From Oceanihabitans sp. 2_MG-2023 (GTDB taxonomy: Bacteria > Bacteroidota > Bacteroidia > Flavobacteriales > Flavobacteriaceae): a stretch of 64,000 bases of DNA. Shown here one piece after another: positions 9,263-18,557 of the stretch (position 1 is its first letter; each line of letters starts with the position of its first letter). Location of the stretch: NCBI RefSeq assembly GCF_030547245.1, contig NZ_JAUOQT010000007.1, forward strand, positions 62,001-126,000. Reading direction: 5' to 3'. A program made the translations under genes and the position numbers. The notes under the pieces are model-generated. The model saw nothing but the letters and a program-made list of their open reading frames with translations, was not told the origin of the DNA and searched no databases.

Positions 9263-10720
9263 ATGGGAATAGTTGCTTCACAATCCATTAAAAACACCAT
9301 CGTTACCTATTTAGGTTTTGGTGTTGGAGCAATTAACACCTTATTTTTATATACCGCTTTCTTATCTCCTGAACACTATGGATTAGTAATTTATGTACTT
9401 TCTACTGCAAATTTAATGATGCCATTACTAATTTTTGGCGTTAATAATACTTTAATAAAATTTTACTCTTCGTACAAAACAAAGAAGCTTCAAAACAGCT
9501 TTCTAACTTTCATGTTGTTTTTACCTTTGCTTTTTGTTATTCCTGCTGGTCTTTTAGGTTCCTTATTTTATGAAACTATTGCTAATTGGTTAGCAAATGA
9601 AAATCAAATAATAAAAGATTATACATGGTTAATATATGTATTAGCCGTTGCTTTTGCATATTTTGAAATCTTTTTCTCATGGAGTAAGATTCACTTTAAA
9701 TCGGTGTTTGGTAATTTTATGCGAGAAGCTTTCCATAGATTAGGTACAATGACTTTATTACTAGCAGTATTCTTTAATAAACTAACTGTAGATCAATTTA
9801 TTTACGCAATAACTATAGTGTATATTATTCGTATGTTGATTATGATGGGCTATGCTTTTAGCATTCGTTTTCCTAAGTTAATCATTACTAGATCTTTTGA
9901 TTATATTACTGTTTTAAAGTATAGTTTTCTTATCATTATTGCTGGTTCTGTATCCATGATATTATTAGAGTTAGATAAGTTTATGCTTGGTGAGTTAATA
10001 GAAATAGAAAATGTAGCATATTATAGTGTTGCCATTTTTATTGCAACAGTAATTGCTGTGCCTGCTAGAGCAATGCAACAAATTGTGAATCCGTTAACAG
10101 CTTCCTATTTAAATAATGAAAACCATTGGGATTTAGAACAACTCTATAAAAAAAGCTCTATAAATTTATTTATAATTGGAGGTTTTATTTTTGTTTTGAT
10201 ACTGGTTAATATCAATCAGTTATATGCTTTATTAAAACCAGAATATAGTCAAGGATTATTTATTGTAATTGTTATTTCTGCAGTAAAATTAGTAGATAAT
10301 CTTTTAGGAAATAATAATGCTATTATTTTTAATTCTAATTATTACAGAATTATATTAACCTTTGGTTTCTGTATTGTATTACTTGCTGTTAGTTTAAATT
10401 ATTTGCTCATTCCTATCTATGGAATAGAAGGAGCAGCAATTGCAAGTGTTATTGCTTTTACTATTTATGATGCATTAAAATTATGGTATGTAAATTTAAA
10501 ATTTAAAATACATCCTTTCACAAGTAAAACAGGATATACATTAGTGTTAATTTTATTCCTTAGTTTAGGTTTTTATTTCTGGGAATTCCATTTCCATCCT
10601 ATTATTAATATTGTTATTAAAAGCACACTGGTAGCAATTTGTTATGCATTTGTTGTGTTTAAATTCTCTTTATCTAAAGATATCACAACACTAATAAAAA
10701 AATTATTAAAAATTGAATAA
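9263..10720 (+). CDS. Oligosaccharide flippase (polysaccharide biosynthesis protein)
   Basis: A 485-residue integral membrane protein with about 14 hydrophobic helices and the typical start GIVASQSIKNTIVTYLGFGVGAIN of Wzx/MATE-type flippases. ELDKFMLGELI in the middle and IYGIEGAAIASVIAF near residue 395 are also common in this family. It would move lipid-linked sugars across the inner membrane. Third gene of the 5.4-10.7 kb envelope-glycan block; no polymerase gene is beside it. Confidence 0.86.
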   Translation: MGIVASQSIKNTIVTYLGFGVGAINTLFLYTAFLSPEHYGLVIYVLSTANLMMPLLIFGVNNTLIKFYSSYKTKKLQNSFLTFMLFLPLLFVIPAGLLGSLFYETIANWLANENQIIKDYTWLIYVLAVAFAYFEIFFSWSKIHFKSVFGNFMREAFHRLGTMTLLLAVFFNKLTVDQFIYAITIVYIIRMLIMMGYAFSIRFPKLIITRSFDYITVLKYSFLIIIAGSVSMILLELDKFMLGELIEIENVAYYSVAIFIATVIAVPARAMQQIVNPLTASYLNNENHWDLEQLYKKSSINLFIIGGFIFVLILVNINQLYALLKPEYSQGLFIVIVISAVKLVDNLLGNNNAIIFNSNYYRIILTFGFCIVLLAVSLNYLLIPIYGIEGAAIASVIAFTIYDALKLWYVNLKFKIHPFTSKTGYTLVLILFLSLGFYFWEFHFHPIINIVIKSTLVAICYAFVVFKFSLSKDITTLIKKLLKIE

Positions 10721-10741
10721 GATATAGGCTTTCTAATAAAA

Positions 10742-10788
10742 GAAAACCCTATCAAGTTGCTTTGGGGCAAACTAATGATAGGGTTTTC
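10742..10788. terminator. Bidirectional terminator between convergent genes
   Basis: A perfect 13-bp stem (GAAAACCCTATCA at 10742-10754, TGATAGGGTTTTC at 10776-10788) separated by 21 bases that can pair further. It sits 21 bases after the flippase stop and 19 bases before the end of the minus-strand gene, with T runs for both strands. Confidence 0.85.
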
Positions 10789-10807
10789 AACTAACTAACC
10801 AAAATTT

Positions 10808-11908
10808 TTATCTTCTACTTTTTGTGCTTCTTGAGCTAGAGGTTGTTCTATTTGTATTTCTAGATGATCTGCTTGTAACTTTGCTATTTGCTCTAACGGA
10901 TGCATTACTCGCTACTTTTCTATTGGTTCTTGGTATACTAGTAGATACATTAGAGTTTTTTCTAGGTGTACTTGTTGTTACTCTTGGTGTAGACCTCGTT
11001 TTTTGTTTTGTAGAAACCGAAGTTCTAGGTCTAGGTACATTTGTTGTTGTTCTAGGTTTTGTTGTATTCGTTATTACTCTAGGACTAGAATTATTAGTTC
11101 TAGGAGTACTTGTAGCTACTCTTGGCCTTGGAGTGTTATTTCTAGGAGAAGAAGTTGTTACTCCACTTCTAGGTCTTGGCGTGTTTGCACTTACTGTATT
11201 TCGAGGTCTATCGTTTCCTCTAGTAGCCAATTCACTTCTTCTGTTTATTGTGTTTCCTCGTCTACTAGCAACTGCAGAGGTACGTCTGTAATTGTTAGAA
11301 AAAGGTCTAGTATATTGGTATCTAATAGGTCTATAATTTTGTCTATATGGTCTATTAAATACAACACAATGATTAATATTAGGAATTCTAAAAAAAGCAT
11401 GCCATGGTCTATAAACATAAAAGCGGTTATACATATTTATGTAACCTGTATGGTGTGAAAAACGGTTATATCTGTTATAGTGAACATATAAACCGCCAAC
11501 TTGTGTTACAAAACCAAAATTATTATAGTTAATAAAAATATTTCCCACTTGGCTAACTCGACCATAGTAATCATAAAAAACTGGAACATGTTCTACTTGA
11601 ACAATGGCGCCAAACTCATCATATTGCACATATGCATTATAATCGTATCCTGAGTTAAAACTAATATTTGTATTACCATGATTCACAGACACATTTATGT
11701 TAGGCCCATAATTACGCATGTAAAAATCAAATTGACCATCCGGAAAGATTGAAAACTCTACACCTTGTTCTACAAAAATGAAAGAATTTCCATAACCTCT
11801 AGAAGTGCTACTAGTATTAATATTGTCGTCTACTGTTGTGGTTGTAGTTGCGTTTACAGTAAATCCTGTTAAAAGGATTGTTGTTAAAATTGCTAAAATC
11901 TTTTTCAT
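10808..11908 (-). CDS. Secreted protein with Arg/Ser/Thr/Pro-rich C-terminal half
   Basis: A 366-residue protein. The start at 11908 was chosen because it gives a clean signal peptide (MKKILAILTTILLTGF...), whereas an upstream in-frame ATG at 11953 adds 15 residues before it. Residues ~30-200 are Tyr/Asn/Phe-rich with repeated strands such as QYDEFGAIVQVEHVPVFYDY and NYNNFGFVTQVGGLYVHYN. From about residue 205 to the end it is low complexity with repeated units of the type TPRxxxxTSTPR, strongly basic. Similar flavobacterial proteins have been mislabelled as sperm basic proteins because of this tail. Function unknown; binding to DNA, LPS or exopolysaccharide is possible but unproven. Confidence 0.7.
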   Translation of the reverse strand: MKKILAILTTILLTGFTVNATTTTTVDDNINTSSTSRGYGNSFIFVEQGVEFSIFPDGQFDFYMRNYGPNINVSVNHGNTNISFNSGYDYNAYVQYDEFGAIVQVEHVPVFYDYYGRVSQVGNIFINYNNFGFVTQVGGLYVHYNRYNRFSHHTGYINMYNRFYVYRPWHAFFRIPNINHCVVFNRPYRQNYRPIRYQYTRPFSNNYRRTSAVASRRGNTINRRSELATRGNDRPRNTVSANTPRPRSGVTTSSPRNNTPRPRVATSTPRTNNSSPRVITNTTKPRTTTNVPRPRTSVSTKQKTRSTPRVTTSTPRKNSNVSTSIPRTNRKVASNASVRANSKVTSRSSRNTNRTTSSSRSTKSRR

Positions 11909-12134
11909 AATTGTAAGTTTTAAAATTGAACTTACTATAAGAGATACAAGCATCGTGCCAAAAAAACAAACCGGCTTTTAAAGCGCATTTTTACAGCTGT
12001 TTCATTGATTTTCTTTTTATCTAAGTAGAAAGTAAAGTTTCTATTTTGCAGTATTTTTTAATGCAATTATATGTAACTATTTTTTTTATAATATAATTTT
12101 TCAACTGTAATAGTCAATATTTTATTAATTCAAC

Positions 12135-12142
12135 TATATTTG
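12135..12142 (+). promoter_or_regulatory. -7 box before the TlpA-like gene
   Basis: TATATTTG fits TAnnTTTG, 42 bases before the start codon. Near-repeats of CAACTGTAA (12102-12110 and 12151-12159) flank it and could bind a regulator. Otherwise 11909-12184 is AT-rich with nothing else recognisable. Confidence 0.4.
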
Positions 12143-12184
12143 TAGTTATACAACTGTAAATATAGTTATAAAATATTTTCCTTC

Positions 12185-13015
12185 ATGAGTACAAATAAAA
12201 AATTAGTAAATAGAAAAAATATAATATGTAAATTAATTCTAGCTTTAAGTTTTGTCTTATTTAATTTTTATGCTTTAGCACAAGAACAAGAAATTAAAAA
12301 GCCAGAATATGTAATCATATCAAATAACAAAATAATTACAAAAGAGCAACTTAATGCGATAGCTAATAAGGGCTTAATTAAAGCCATGAATAAAGGTGTT
12401 AGTATAGAAAAGTGGCGAGAACTATTAGAAACTATAGGGGATGAAGTAGGTGACAGAGAGTTTATTATTATTATAGACCTATTTACTGAAGAAGAGAAAC
12501 AGCAACTCCAAGTAAAATTAGAGGGGACACCTAAAATAGAAAAAAAACAAAAAGCGCAAGTAAAGGAGCTGAAGTTAAATATAGGGGATATTGCAAGTGA
12601 CTTTAGTGTGCAAATGGTAAACAACGAAGTTATCAGGCTCTCCAATTTAAAAGGGAAAGTTGTTCTAATTAATTATTGGGCAACTTGGTGTGCGCCGTGT
12701 TTAATGGAGTTTGCAGAATTTCCTGAAAAAATATTAGAACCTTTAAAAAACAAAGATTTTGTTTTAATACCTATTGCTATTGGTGAAAAAAAAGAGGTGG
12801 TTTATAATAAAATCAGGAAAATGAAAAAATACGGTGTTAATTTTAATGTTGGTTATGATCCCGAAAGTGAAATATGGAACCAATATGCAACAGGAGCAAT
12901 TCCTAAAAACTTTATTGTGGATAAAAATGGAGTTATTAAGTATATTTCTATTGGTAATGCGGAAGGAAATGTAGACAAATTAGCAATAGAAATTAATAAA
13001 TTACTCGAGGAATAG
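12185..13015 (+). CDS. TlpA-like thioredoxin-fold disulfide reductase
   Basis: A 276-residue protein. A hydrophobic segment at about 15-32 (ending FYALAQ) is a signal peptide or anchor with a long basic n-region. Residues ~35-130 form an unusual charged helical domain. The AhpC/TSA-thioredoxin domain follows, with NYWATWCAPC giving Cys169-x-x-Cys172 and the cis-Pro region GAIPKNFIVDKNG. TlpA/ResA-type proteins reduce disulfides in periplasmic partners, often cytochrome c apoproteins. The partner is not apparent from neighbouring genes. Confidence 0.84.
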   Translation: MSTNKKLVNRKNIICKLILALSFVLFNFYALAQEQEIKKPEYVIISNNKIITKEQLNAIANKGLIKAMNKGVSIEKWRELLETIGDEVGDREFIIIIDLFTEEEKQQLQVKLEGTPKIEKKQKAQVKELKLNIGDIASDFSVQMVNNEVIRLSNLKGKVVLINYWATWCAPCLMEFAEFPEKILEPLKNKDFVLIPIAIGEKKEVVYNKIRKMKKYGVNFNVGYDPESEIWNQYATGAIPKNFIVDKNGVIKYISIGNAEGNVDKLAIEINKLLEE

Positions 13016-13045
13016 AGAGCTTCAATTTTGGTAATTATCTGGTTT

Positions 13046-13082
13046 AAAACCCCAAAATATTTGATTGCTATTTGGGGGTTTT
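13046..13082. terminator. Terminator between convergent genes
   Basis: AAAACCCCAAAAT and ATTTGGGGGTTTT form a 13-base arm pair with one mismatch and an 11-base loop. It lies between the convergent TlpA-like and RidA genes and is likely bidirectional. Confidence 0.75.
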
Positions 13083-13105
13083 AATGGTATTTAAAAATGT
13101 AAAAT

Positions 13106-13486
13106 TTAAATAACAGCTATACAGCTAATCTCTACATTTACAAATTTTGGTAAGTTAGCAACTTCAACAGTTTCTCTAGCAGGAGCAGAGCTATCATTAA
13201 AATATTGACCATATACTTCATTTATTGGAGCAAAGTTGTGCATATCGCTAATAAAAATAGATGTCTTTATAACATTATCGAAAGTCATGTTTGCAGCAGC
13301 AAGCACGGCTTTCATATTTTCCATAACTTGTTTGGTTTCAGTTTTAATGTCGTCTAAAACTAATTCTCCTGTTTCTGGATGTAAAGCAATTTGTCCAGAT
13401 GTATATAAGGTGTTTCCAGAAAGTACAGCTTGATTGTATGGACCAATAGGTGCTGGTGCGTTTGGTGTAGTGATTATTTTTTTCAT
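13106..13486 (-). CDS. ridA: RidA family enamine/imine deaminase
   Basis: A 126-residue protein starting MKKIITTPNAPAPIGPYNQAV, with TSGQIALHPETGEL, KTSIFISDMHNFAPINEVYG and APARETVEVANLPKF, in the order of the YjgF/YER057c/UK114 family. The conserved Arg in APARE binds the substrate carboxylate. RidA hydrolyses reactive 2-aminoacrylate and related enamines formed by PLP enzymes, in the cytoplasm as a trimer. An upstream in-frame ATG at 13504 would add six residues but the family length supports 13486. It lies downstream of lptD on the same strand. Confidence 0.93.
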   Translation of the reverse strand: MKKIITTPNAPAPIGPYNQAVLSGNTLYTSGQIALHPETGELVLDDIKTETKQVMENMKAVLAAANMTFDNVIKTSIFISDMHNFAPINEVYGQYFNDSSAPARETVEVANLPKFVNVEISCIAVI

Positions 13487-13510
13487 GATTATAAAGTTAT
13501 TCAATTACTA

Positions 13511-13540
13511 ATTATTAAGTTGTATAAATAACTTAATAAT
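13511..13540. repeat. Perfect inverted repeat between lptD and ridA
   Basis: ATTATTAAGTT and AACTTAATAAT form an 11-bp stem with an 8-base loop, 25 bases upstream of ridA and 20 bases past the lptD stop. It is AT-rich without a T run, so an operator or processing site is as likely as a weak terminator. Confidence 0.5.
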
Positions 13541-13560
13541 CATAACTATTTTATTAAAAC

Positions 13561-16296
13561 CTAAAGTTGATCATCAGGCTGTCTACGTTTTTCGTACTTG
13601 ATATCTTTTAAAATACTAGATTTAATTCCTATAAAGAAATTCCAAGAACTTCTTGTACTAAACGGTACCCATGAAAAGTTCATTCGCCAACTTAATAAAT
13701 CCCGTTCAAAACGCAACTGTGTATAGGTGAAACCTTGATTTTTTAAATCGTAACCAGAAGATGCTCCAACAGACCACCTTGGAGCAAATTCAATATCTCC
13801 AGAAAACATTAGCGAATGCGATGATATTTCATTTTGTCTTGCAGCATTCGAGTAGTTTACAGCGTATGCAAGACGTAAACTCCAAGGTATTTTATAATTA
13901 TAAAATTCACTAGGTTTTTTTTCTTCTTGCTCATTGTTGTTTAATCTTTGGTCTGCAAAATCTTGATTAACACCAAATAAATCATCTGCTCGTCCACCAC
14001 TACGTAAATTTTCTTCTCTGCTGTTTTCTCTACTTTCGTCGTTATCACCACTAAAAGTTTTACTATTTAATGTATAATTCATGGTTAGGTTTGCGCTTGT
14101 AAGTCTAAATAAGCTTCCTCCATTATTTACATTGTAAGTATCTATTTTACTGTTATTATTATCTAAAGCATAAGGGTCTAATACAGCTCCAAAGTTAATA
14201 GACATTTTATCATCCAGTATTTGTGTTCCACCACTTACACGTAAAGGACTCCACTGTAGTGAATCTCCAGCAAAATTATATGAGGTGGAAAAATTTAAAT
14301 TATTTAATAAAATGATTTTTTTTGCTTCGGTTGCAGTACTATCTTTATCTCTTACTTTAGCTTCAAAATTATTAGAAAGATTTAACCCTAAAGAACTGGA
14401 AAAAGTTTGACTTGGAGAACCATAAATATTATCTTCAAAACGTGTAAAATCTACAGTTTCTACTTCTTCAGCAACTTCTCCATCTGCTGTAACAACTTCA
14501 TAAGAATCCCAATACCTATCAAAAGAAGGGTTAATATTATAGCTTACCGAAGGACGCATAACATGCCTAATGGCTTTTAATTTTCTATCTTCTCCTTCTT
14601 TTTCAAAATTAAACATTCCGTAAAGTGTGGTTCCTAAACTTGTGCTAAAATTGTAAGTTCTAAAAGCATCAAAACCACTTTTTTCTATTTCAACTTCTTC
14701 TTCTAAATCCGTATCGTAATATTTGTCTATAGTTTTAAACGTCCAGTTTTCTTCATAATTGGTACTAGCACTTAAACTAAAATATTTGAAAAGTTTGAAG
14801 TTTGTAGACAAAGGAATGCTATGCTGAATACCACTTTTTGCATCGTCCCACATTGCTTTTTTAAAGAAAAGAGAATCTGTTGTAGTAATTCTATTTTCTG
14901 CACTTAAATTATACTGAAAGTTTATATTTTGTATAATTCCTTTTTTGGTTCCAGTTTCGCTTGCAAATGGAAAAATTCTACTAACACTTGTTTGTATAGT
15001 AGGAAGTGTCATTGTTATGCTCTCTGTATTTGTGTTTTGAGAATGAGTTGCAGTAGCACTAAAATTTACTTGTGGTTCGCCTTGAAATGTTTTAGAATAG
15101 GAGATAGAAGAAGACAACGTATTGTTTAAAAAATTGGCAACGTTTACTTGATTTATCGAGTTTTGATAATAGGTGCTACTTCCTAGGTTTACGGATGCAG
15201 AGAAACGTGAATTTGGACTAGCTTTTGTGTCTTGACTGTGTGACCAACGTATATTGTATATGGTACTTTTTGAGTAATCTGAAAAACCACGTTCGCTAGT
15301 AATTAGATTTTCATATCTAAAACCAAGATTACCGTTAAACTTGTAGCGAACATTATATTTGCTTTCTAATCGTAAACCATAACTACCATTGGTGTAATAA
15401 TCACCAAGTACTGCTAAATCTAAATAATCACTTAAAGCAAAATAATAACCGCCATTTTGTAAAAAATATCCTCTAGAGTTTTGCTCACCAAAACTAGGGA
15501 ATATAACACCAGAAGTCTGTTTTTTTGTCAATGGAAAATATGCAAAAGGCAATCCAATAGGAGTAGGGACTCCATAAATAAACATATTAGTTAATCCAGT
15601 AGCAACCTTTTCGTCAGGAACTACTTTGGCTTTTCGTAACAGAAAATAATATTCTGGATCCTCCCGGTTTTCTGAAGTTGTATATTTAGCGTTTTGTACA
15701 AAATACACCGAGTCGTTTTCTTTTTTAGAGACCTCACTATCAAAAAAACCGCCAGCTTGTTCTGTTCTAGAATTAAATATTAAAGCTTTTTCTGTATCAA
15801 TATTGAAACGAATAGAATCTGGTTCTACAATTTGTGTGCCTTGTTTAAAAACAGGGTGTTGGGTGTATTCGCCTAGAGAATCTTTAACCCTTCCTGCATA
15901 TACTTCATTTTTGCTATAATCGATTACAATTATTCCTGCTTTAATTTCCATGTCGCCATAAATAATTTCGGCTTCGTTATATAAATACAATTTTTGCTCT
16001 TTCTTATTAAAAGAAGTATAGTCTTTCGCTTTGTAACTAACAATGTCGGTAAGGAATTCCGATTTAGGCTTAACGGAGTCTTTTTTTGTAGAGTCTTGGC
16101 CTTTTTCGGTGAGTTCCAATGTAGAAACCGCTTCTTTTGGCTGTAAAACATCGTTTACATTAACTGCAATTGTGTCTCCTTTTTTTATAGGTGCAATCTC
16201 TCCTCCAGATTTAGGTCTGTCTTGTGCAAAGCCAAACATGTTAATAAACATGGTAAAACTTAAAGCAAAAAGTATTTGAAATTTATTTGTACGCAA
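13561..16296 (-). CDS. lptD: LPS assembly outer-membrane protein LptD
   Basis: A 911-residue protein if read from the TTG at 16296. This start directly precedes the signal peptide (KFQILFALSFTMFINMFGFAQ). An in-frame ATG at 16401 would add 35 hydrophilic residues ahead of it and lies upstream of the likely promoter box at 16344-16351. Residues ~80-250 form the periplasmic OstA/LptA-like jellyroll (YLYNEAEIIYGDMEIKAG, VYAGRVKD). The rest is a long barrel domain with the conserved GVPTPIGLPFAYFPLTKKQTSG region. LptD, with LptE, inserts LPS into the outer leaflet and is normally essential. The amidase gene is divergent. Confidence 0.9.
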   Translation of the reverse strand: MRTNKFQILFALSFTMFINMFGFAQDRPKSGGEIAPIKKGDTIAVNVNDVLQPKEAVSTLELTEKGQDSTKKDSVKPKSEFLTDIVSYKAKDYTSFNKKEQKLYLYNEAEIIYGDMEIKAGIIVIDYSKNEVYAGRVKDSLGEYTQHPVFKQGTQIVEPDSIRFNIDTEKALIFNSRTEQAGGFFDSEVSKKENDSVYFVQNAKYTTSENREDPEYYFLLRKAKVVPDEKVATGLTNMFIYGVPTPIGLPFAYFPLTKKQTSGVIFPSFGEQNSRGYFLQNGGYYFALSDYLDLAVLGDYYTNGSYGLRLESKYNVRYKFNGNLGFRYENLITSERGFSDYSKSTIYNIRWSHSQDTKASPNSRFSASVNLGSSTYYQNSINQVNVANFLNNTLSSSISYSKTFQGEPQVNFSATATHSQNTNTESITMTLPTIQTSVSRIFPFASETGTKKGIIQNINFQYNLSAENRITTTDSLFFKKAMWDDAKSGIQHSIPLSTNFKLFKYFSLSASTNYEENWTFKTIDKYYDTDLEEEVEIEKSGFDAFRTYNFSTSLGTTLYGMFNFEKEGEDRKLKAIRHVMRPSVSYNINPSFDRYWDSYEVVTADGEVAEEVETVDFTRFEDNIYGSPSQTFSSSLGLNLSNNFEAKVRDKDSTATEAKKIILLNNLNFSTSYNFAGDSLQWSPLRVSGGTQILDDKMSINFGAVLDPYALDNNNSKIDTYNVNNGGSLFRLTSANLTMNYTLNSKTFSGDNDESRENSREENLRSGGRADDLFGVNQDFADQRLNNNEQEEKKPSEFYNYKIPWSLRLAYAVNYSNAARQNEISSHSLMFSGDIEFAPRWSVGASSGYDLKNQGFTYTQLRFERDLLSWRMNFSWVPFSTRSSWNFFIGIKSSILKDIKYEKRRQPDDQL

Positions 16297-16343
16297 CGCT
16301 TTTAATGTATTTTTGTAAAAGTATGGCTCGGTTTTTGAATTGC

Positions 16344-16351
16344 CAAAATTA
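16344..16351 (-). promoter_or_regulatory. -7 box of lptD
   Basis: CAAAATTA on the plus strand reads TAATTTTG on the minus strand, fitting TAnnTTTG. It is about 47 bases upstream of the TTG start at 16296 and would place the transcript start downstream of the ATG at 16401. No TTG at -33. Confidence 0.5.
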
Positions 16352-16423
16352 CATATATTTTTTATGATTAATTTAATATTAAGCAATTTAAAATAATACA
16401 AGCCTAAAATAGTTATTATCTGT

Positions 16424-17542
16424 ATGCAAACGAATAGATTATCACAATTCTTATCTTTTATAATAGTATTAACGTTTTTTGTTAATATATCTAATACATA
16501 TGCACAACAAACAGAAAAATTTGTAGTAGTAATAGATGCTGGTCATGGAGGGCATGATCCTGGAAGACCAACAAAAAATGGGTATACAGAAAAGGATATT
16601 GCTTTAAAAGTTGCTTTGCAGGTTGGTAAAAATCTAGAGAGTAATAAAAATATTAAAGTTATTTATACCAGAAAAACCGATGTCTTTGTAACACTTCGTG
16701 GAAGAGCAAAAATTGCTAATGATGCAGATGCAGACTTATTTGTTTCTATTCATTGTAATGCAAACCACACACAAGCACATGGAACAGAGACATATGTATT
16801 AGGTGTTGGTAACACAGAACGTAATTTTAATGTTGCTAAAGCTGAAAATGAAGTAATATTTTTAGAAGATAATTACGAAAAACATTATGAAGGTTTCGAT
16901 CCTAATGCTCCAGAATCTTTAATAGGCTTGACTTTAATGCAGGAGGAATATGTAGATCAAAGTATTATGTTGGCAGATTTAGTAGAAAAAGGATTTCAAA
17001 ACAAATTAAAAAGAAAAAGTAGAGGAGTAAAACAAATTAGCCTTTGGGTGCTGCACAACACATACATGCCAAGTGTTCTTATTGAAACTGGATTTATTAC
17101 AAATACAAGTGAAGGAAAATATTTAAATTCTTCTAAAGGACAACAAGAAATCTCTAAATCTATAAGTAATGCTATTTTAGACTATAAAGGTACTTTAGAT
17201 CAAAATATAGGGGAATTTGTTTTTACTCCTCAGGAAGAATTTCCAAGTGTCACTAATGAGAAAGAACAAATTATTGAAAATGTAGTTTTTAAAGTGCAAA
17301 TTGCTGCTAGCTCAAGAAAACTAGCTCCAAAGGCATATAATTTTAAAGGGTTAGATGCTATTTCTAGAGAAAAAGAAGGTGCTCTTTATAAATATTTTCA
17401 TGGATATACATCCGACTTTACTAAAGCTAAGAATTTACAAGCAAACGCAAAAAGTAAAGGATATACATCCTGTTTTATAGTTGCTTTTAAAGATGGAATA
17501 AAAATTACTCTAGACCAAGCCTTAAAAACAAGTGCTAATTAG
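16424..17542 (+). CDS. N-acetylmuramoyl-L-alanine amidase (Amidase_3)
   Basis: A 372-residue protein with a signal peptide (residues 1-28, ending NTYAQ). The Amidase_3 zinc hydrolase domain follows: VVVIDAGHGGHDPG (first zinc His), a conserved Glu in YTEKDIALK, SIHCNA (second His) and LIETGFITN with the catalytic Glu. A C-terminal segment of about 80 residues (FKVQIAASSRKL...GYTSCFIVAFKDG) resembles a SPOR-like repeat that binds denuded glycan. It cleaves the peptide stem from muramic acid in the periplasm, probably at division sites. Divergent from lptD with only short spacing, so the two may be co-regulated. Confidence 0.92.
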   Translation: MQTNRLSQFLSFIIVLTFFVNISNTYAQQTEKFVVVIDAGHGGHDPGRPTKNGYTEKDIALKVALQVGKNLESNKNIKVIYTRKTDVFVTLRGRAKIANDADADLFVSIHCNANHTQAHGTETYVLGVGNTERNFNVAKAENEVIFLEDNYEKHYEGFDPNAPESLIGLTLMQEEYVDQSIMLADLVEKGFQNKLKRKSRGVKQISLWVLHNTYMPSVLIETGFITNTSEGKYLNSSKGQQEISKSISNAILDYKGTLDQNIGEFVFTPQEEFPSVTNEKEQIIENVVFKVQIAASSRKLAPKAYNFKGLDAISREKEGALYKYFHGYTSDFTKAKNLQANAKSKGYTSCFIVAFKDGIKITLDQALKTSAN

Positions 17543-17566
17543 AGCCATTCTTTATAAATTTATTTC

Positions 17567-17574
17567 TAATTTTG
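17567..17574 (+). promoter_or_regulatory. -7 box before the MCE protein gene
   Basis: TAATTTTG fits TAnnTTTG. It lies 23 bases ahead of the TTG start codon at 17598 and 25 bases after the amidase stop. Confidence 0.42.
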
Positions 17575-17597
17575 TTTCATAACCAATCCAATTTATA

Positions 17598-18545
17598 TTG
17601 AAGTTATCTAGAGAAATTAAAACAGCCATACTAGTAATATTAGGAATTGTATTCCTAATTATTGGTATTAATTATTTAAAAGGTATAAACATCTTTCAAC
17701 AAAAAAATGAATTCTATACAGAATTCGATTATAATGCACTTACGCCTTCATCTCCCGTCACCATTAAAGGAAATAATGTAGGAAAGATAAATAGTATTAA
17801 ATACGATTTCGAATCTGGTAAAACTCGTGTAGCTTTTACCATCGATAAAGATTTAAAGTTTTCTAAAGAAAGTAAAATGCGCCTTTATGAACTAGGATTA
17901 ATGGGAGGAAACGCAATGGCTATCATTCCAGTAGAAGGAGGAGTTCCTGCTAAAAACGGAGACTTCTTACAGTCTGAAGTAGAAGACGGTCTTGTAAAAA
18001 GCTTAACAAGTAACTTTTCTGGATTAAGTTCTGGATTAGATGGTACATTAGAATCTGCAGATTCCCTTCTTGTAAGCCTAAATAAATTAGTAAAAGACGA
18101 TACAGAAAAAGGATTAAAAAATGCTATTGGAGAATTAAACACTACCATAAAATCTTTTCAAACGTTATCGTATTCCTTTAACTCTTTAATTGCTAAAAAC
18201 GATGAAACACTTACTTCTATGCTTTCTAATTTCGATAAAGTAAGTAAAGATTTAGGTGCACTTTCTGAAGATTTAAAAGATGTAGAATTATCAAAAACTG
18301 TTAAAACCTTAGATGAAACCTTACTTAATGTAAATACACTTTTAGCAGATTTAGATAAAGGAGAAGGTACTCTTGGTAAGTTACTTACAGACGATGACCT
18401 ATACAATAACTTGGAGGTAGCTTCGCAACAATTACAAGAATTATTACAAGACTTTAAATTAAACCCTAGCAGATATGTAAAAGTTTCTGTCTTCGGAAAA
18501 AAAGATAAAGCAGGCTACGTGAAACCAGAAGACGAAAGACAATAA
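17598..18545 (+). CDS. MCE/MlaD family lipid-transport protein
   Basis: A 315-residue protein with a TTG start. A single N-terminal membrane helix (about residues 10-28, AILVILGIVFLIIGINYLKG) anchors it in the inner membrane. The MCE domain follows (VTIKGNNVGKINSIKYD, then MRLYELGLMGGNAMAIIP). The C-terminal half is helical, with coiled-coil heptads (about residues 130-290), as in MCE proteins that form periplasmic bridges or tubes. MlaD binds phospholipids and works with an ABC transporter; no mlaE/mlaF homologue is next to it here. Next gene begins 12 bases downstream. Confidence 0.88.
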   Translation: MKLSREIKTAILVILGIVFLIIGINYLKGINIFQQKNEFYTEFDYNALTPSSPVTIKGNNVGKINSIKYDFESGKTRVAFTIDKDLKFSKESKMRLYELGLMGGNAMAIIPVEGGVPAKNGDFLQSEVEDGLVKSLTSNFSGLSSGLDGTLESADSLLVSLNKLVKDDTEKGLKNAIGELNTTIKSFQTLSYSFNSLIAKNDETLTSMLSNFDKVSKDLGALSEDLKDVELSKTVKTLDETLLNVNTLLADLDKGEGTLGKLLTDDDLYNNLEVASQQLQELLQDFKLNPSRYVKVSVFGKKDKAGYVKPEDERQ

Positions 18546-18557
18546 ACCAACCATTAC

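Noticed and set aside
10824-11291. Long plus-strand ORF rich in Leu/Val opposite the Arg/Ser/Thr-rich gene
   Set aside because: It is the complement of the repetitive minus-strand gene; its composition is explained by reading Arg/Ser/Thr codons backwards, and it has no start region, promoter or domain.
16297-16401. N-terminal extension of LptD from the ATG at 16401
   Set aside because: It would put 35 hydrophilic residues before the signal peptide and begin upstream of the probable promoter box.
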